From Wocania_A sp964021735 (lineage in GTDB: Bacteria; Bacteroidota; Bacteroidia; Flavobacteriales; Flavobacteriaceae): 24,055 nucleotides of DNA. Made by a program: the position numbers and the translations under genes. The stretch is from NCBI RefSeq assembly GCF_964021735.1, contig NZ_CAXIBN010000027.1:1-24055 (forward strand). Direction: 5' to 3'. The notes beneath the pieces are model-generated. The model was given only the letters and a program-made list of their open reading frames with translations, was not told the origin of the DNA and did not search any database. Positions 22,563 to 24,055 of the stretch are shown one piece after another (position 1 is the first letter of the stretch; each line of letters starts with the position of its first letter).

Positions 22563-23328
22563 ATTGATTTTTATATTTTTCTATAGATTCTTGAATTTTT
22601 TCAATTCTATTGTCAGGATCTGGGTGTGAGCTTTGAAACTCAGGTACTCGATTTGGACCAGCTGCATCTTTTAAAATTTCCATAACGCCAATCATTTCTT
22701 GTGGGTTATAGCCAGAATTTAGCATAAATAAAACACCAAGATCATCACTTTCCAATTCGTCTCCACGACCATTTTTCAACAAAGTTTGTTGCCCAATGCC
22801 ACTTACTAATCCACCCATGTCTGCCCCAACCGAAGCACCTGTAGTTACAGTTTGCCAAAAGTCGCTTTCTGCAATACGTTCGGCTGAATGACGACCTAAA
22901 ACATGACCAATTTCATGTCCTAAAACACCAGCTAACTGATCTTCGTTTTCTAATTTAGAAAATAAAGCATAGGTTATAAAAATTTGTCCTCCAGGAAGCG
23001 CAAAAGCATTTATCGTATTTTCATCTGCCAGGAGGTGAAAATCGTATTTATAAGGAGTGTCTTTTGCTATGCTATTATTTACTAGTTTGTTGCCAACCTC
23101 GTCAACCATAGCCTGATATTGATTATTAGGATGTAATCCCCCATGTTGTTGAGCCATTTGTGGCGCATGTTGTAACCCAATTGCTATTTCTTGATCCGAA
23201 GTCATATTAATAGTTTGTACGCGACCTGTATACTTATTCTTTTCTTTACTATTACATTTTTGAATAAATGCAAATGCTACGATAGCCAAACCAATTAATA
23301 ATCTAACTTTAAAATTTCTACTTCTCAT
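22561..23328 (-). CDS. M48-family metallopeptidase, membrane-anchored or lipoprotein
   Basis: This 255-aa zinc protease of the M48 type resembles the periplasmic BepA/LoiP-like members and is short, with no TPR part. It has the zinc motif HEIGH (138-142) in LAGVLGHEIGHVLGRHSAERIAE and the third ligand Glu191 in DELESDDLG. NAFALPGGQIFITYAL (107-122) is a typical M48 strand. The N-terminus is basic, then hydrophobic, ending in FIQKCNSKE; Cys25 may be lipidated, although the lipobox is not canonical. The most likely role is quality control of periplasmic or outer-membrane proteins. I start at the ATG at 23328, one codon inside a TTG at 23331. The 172-nt gap upstream to the GNAT gene shows no clear promoter. 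Confidence 0.92.
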   Translation of the reverse strand: MRSRNFKVRLLIGLAIVAFAFIQKCNSKEKNKYTGRVQTINMTSDQEIAIGLQHAPQMAQQHGGLHPNNQYQAMVDEVGNKLVNNSIAKDTPYKYDFHLLADENTINAFALPGGQIFITYALFSKLENEDQLAGVLGHEIGHVLGRHSAERIAESDFWQTVTTGASVGADMGGLVSGIGQQTLLKNGRGDELESDDLGVLFMLNSGYNPQEMIGVMEILKDAAGPNRVPEFQSSHPDPDNRIEKIQESIEKYKNQ

Positions 23329-23503
23329 CAATATAAATTTATGATACTAAAATTACAAAAAAATGACTTTATATGAATAATCTGTTTTATTTGAATTTGT
23401 AAACATAATGGTTGGACACATTTTTTAGGTTTTTGTCACTCTTTATAATGATATTTTATTTAATAATTAGAAAATAATTATCTTCACTTAAAAAAAGTAT
23501 TTC

Positions 23504-23929
23504 ATGTCTTTTCATTTTAAAATTATTGATAAAAAAAATATAAATTCTGTGATACCTTTAGTTCAAAAACTAAATAGTAATAAAGTATCTGATGCTGTTT
23601 TAAAACAACGTTTTTCAGAAATGATAACTCAAAACTATGAATGTGCAGTTGTTTATGATGATAAAAAGTTAATTGGTGTTTGTGGATTATGGTTTTGTAC
23701 GAGACATTACTCTGGAAAAAGTGTAGAGCCTGATCATGTTTTTATTGATGATGATTATCGTGGACGAGGTTTAGGAAAGCAATTCTTTTGCTGGATTTAT
23801 AATTACGCAAAAGCTAAAGGGTTTGAAGCCATGGAGTTAAATACTTATGTTGCAAATTCTGCGTCTCACAAATTTTATTTTAATGAGGGCTTTAAAATTT
23901 TGGGGTATCATTTTTTAAAAAAGCTTTGA
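23504..23929 (+). CDS. GNAT-family N-acetyltransferase
   Basis: This 141-aa protein has the single-domain GNAT fold. GVCGLWFC (58-65) is the central strand, DHVFIDDDYRGRGLGKQFFCW contains the acetyl-CoA loop (RGRGLG), and ELNTYVANSASHKFYFNEGFKILG near the C-terminus has the usual Asn and the Tyr/Phe region that follows. It transfers an acetyl group to an amine; the substrate is unknown. It is cytoplasmic and of normal length. It stands alone, and the tRNA-Gly gene begins 51 nt later under its own promoter. Confidence 0.9.
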   Translation: MSFHFKIIDKKNINSVIPLVQKLNSNKVSDAVLKQRFSEMITQNYECAVVYDDKKLIGVCGLWFCTRHYSGKSVEPDHVFIDDDYRGRGLGKQFFCWIYNYAKAKGFEAMELNTYVANSASHKFYFNEGFKILGYHFLKKL

Positions 23930-23934
23930 TTTTT

Positions 23935-23967
23935 TTTGCGTCAGAAGAGAGAGTTTATATATATTTG
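23935..23967 (+). promoter_or_regulatory. promoter of tRNA-Gly
   Basis: TTTG (23935-23938) and TATATTTG (23960-23967) are separated by 21 nt and match both parts of the Bacteroidetes housekeeping promoter. The -7 box ends 13 nt before the tRNA. Confidence 0.65.
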
Positions 23968-23980
23968 TAGCAGGATTAAT

Positions 23981-24053
23981 GCGGGAGTAGCTCAGTTGGT
24001 AGAGCGTCAGCCTTCCAAGCTGAATGTCGCCAGTTCGAACCTGGTCTCCCGCT
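23981..24053 (+). tRNA. tRNA-Gly, anticodon TCC
   Basis: The 73-nt sequence folds as a complete cloverleaf: acceptor GCGGGAG pairs with CTCCCGC (24046-24052) with T as discriminator, the D arm has AGCTCAGTTGGTAGAGC, the anticodon stem is TCAGC/GCTGA with loop CTTCCAA (anticodon TCC at 24014-24016), and the T arm contains GTTCGAAC. CCA is not encoded. It reads GGA glycine codons and, by wobble, GGG. Further tRNAs may follow beyond the window edge. Confidence 0.97.
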
Positions 24054-24055
24054 CT

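Noticed and set aside
23395..23440. TGTGTCC on the minus strand before the M48 gene as an ECF promoter
   Set aside because: No matching CG(T/A)C element follows at a suitable distance.
1..24055. CRISPR array, prophage, transposase or toxin-antitoxin module
   Set aside because: I looked for regularly spaced repeats, integrase/transposase motifs and small paired genes and saw none.

Overview
The window looks like a chromosomal segment of a marine-type Flavobacteriaceae (phylum Bacteroidota). The reasons are: strongly AT-rich DNA; no clear Shine-Dalgarno sites; Bacteroidetes-type TAnnTTTG -7 promoter boxes in front of many genes; two parts of the type IX secretion system (a C-terminal sorting tail at the left edge and a Plug-type protein); and a Na+-pumping NADH:quinone reductase (Nqr). 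I cannot name the genus.

Layout, left to right. 1-224 is the end of a secreted protein with a type IX sorting tail. 229-1823 (minus) is a YCII/DGPF-domain protein plus an ECF sigma factor with a long C-terminal extension (ECF42-like pair). 2216-3028 (minus) is a secreted alpha/beta-hydrolase esterase flanked by inverted copies of a ~40-nt repeat. 3281-4909 (minus) is pruA. 5056-6766 (plus) is a two-gene unit: an NRDE/TANGO2 protein and an uncharacterised protein with His and Cys motifs that suggest a papain/NlpC-like fold. 6767-7043 has no gene but holds a GC-rich element with complementary segments and a hairpin repeat. apaG and the T9SS Plug-like gene follow on the minus strand.

The core of the window is 8965-16517 (plus): nqrA-nqrB-nqrC-nqrD-nqrE-nqrF, an intrinsic terminator, a 125-aa protein of unknown function, and the flavin transferase apbE. 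ApbE attaches FMN covalently to a Thr in NqrB and NqrC, so the enzyme and its maturation factor sit together. The small protein between them is the best candidate here for an undescribed Nqr-linked component.

The right part is housekeeping: a minus-strand unit of map, a cupin and a methyltransferase (TTG start, in frame with the cupin stop); a CoA-transferase family enzyme (plus); a small HAD-type phosphatase and gpmI (minus); a secreted ankyrin-repeat protein (plus); an M48 metallopeptidase (minus); a GNAT acetyltransferase (plus); and tRNA-Gly(TCC) at the right edge.

I see no phage, transposase, CRISPR array or obvious defence island. The unusual material is mostly intergenic (several small repeat families and one candidate structured RNA/dispersed element) plus a few uncharacterised proteins.
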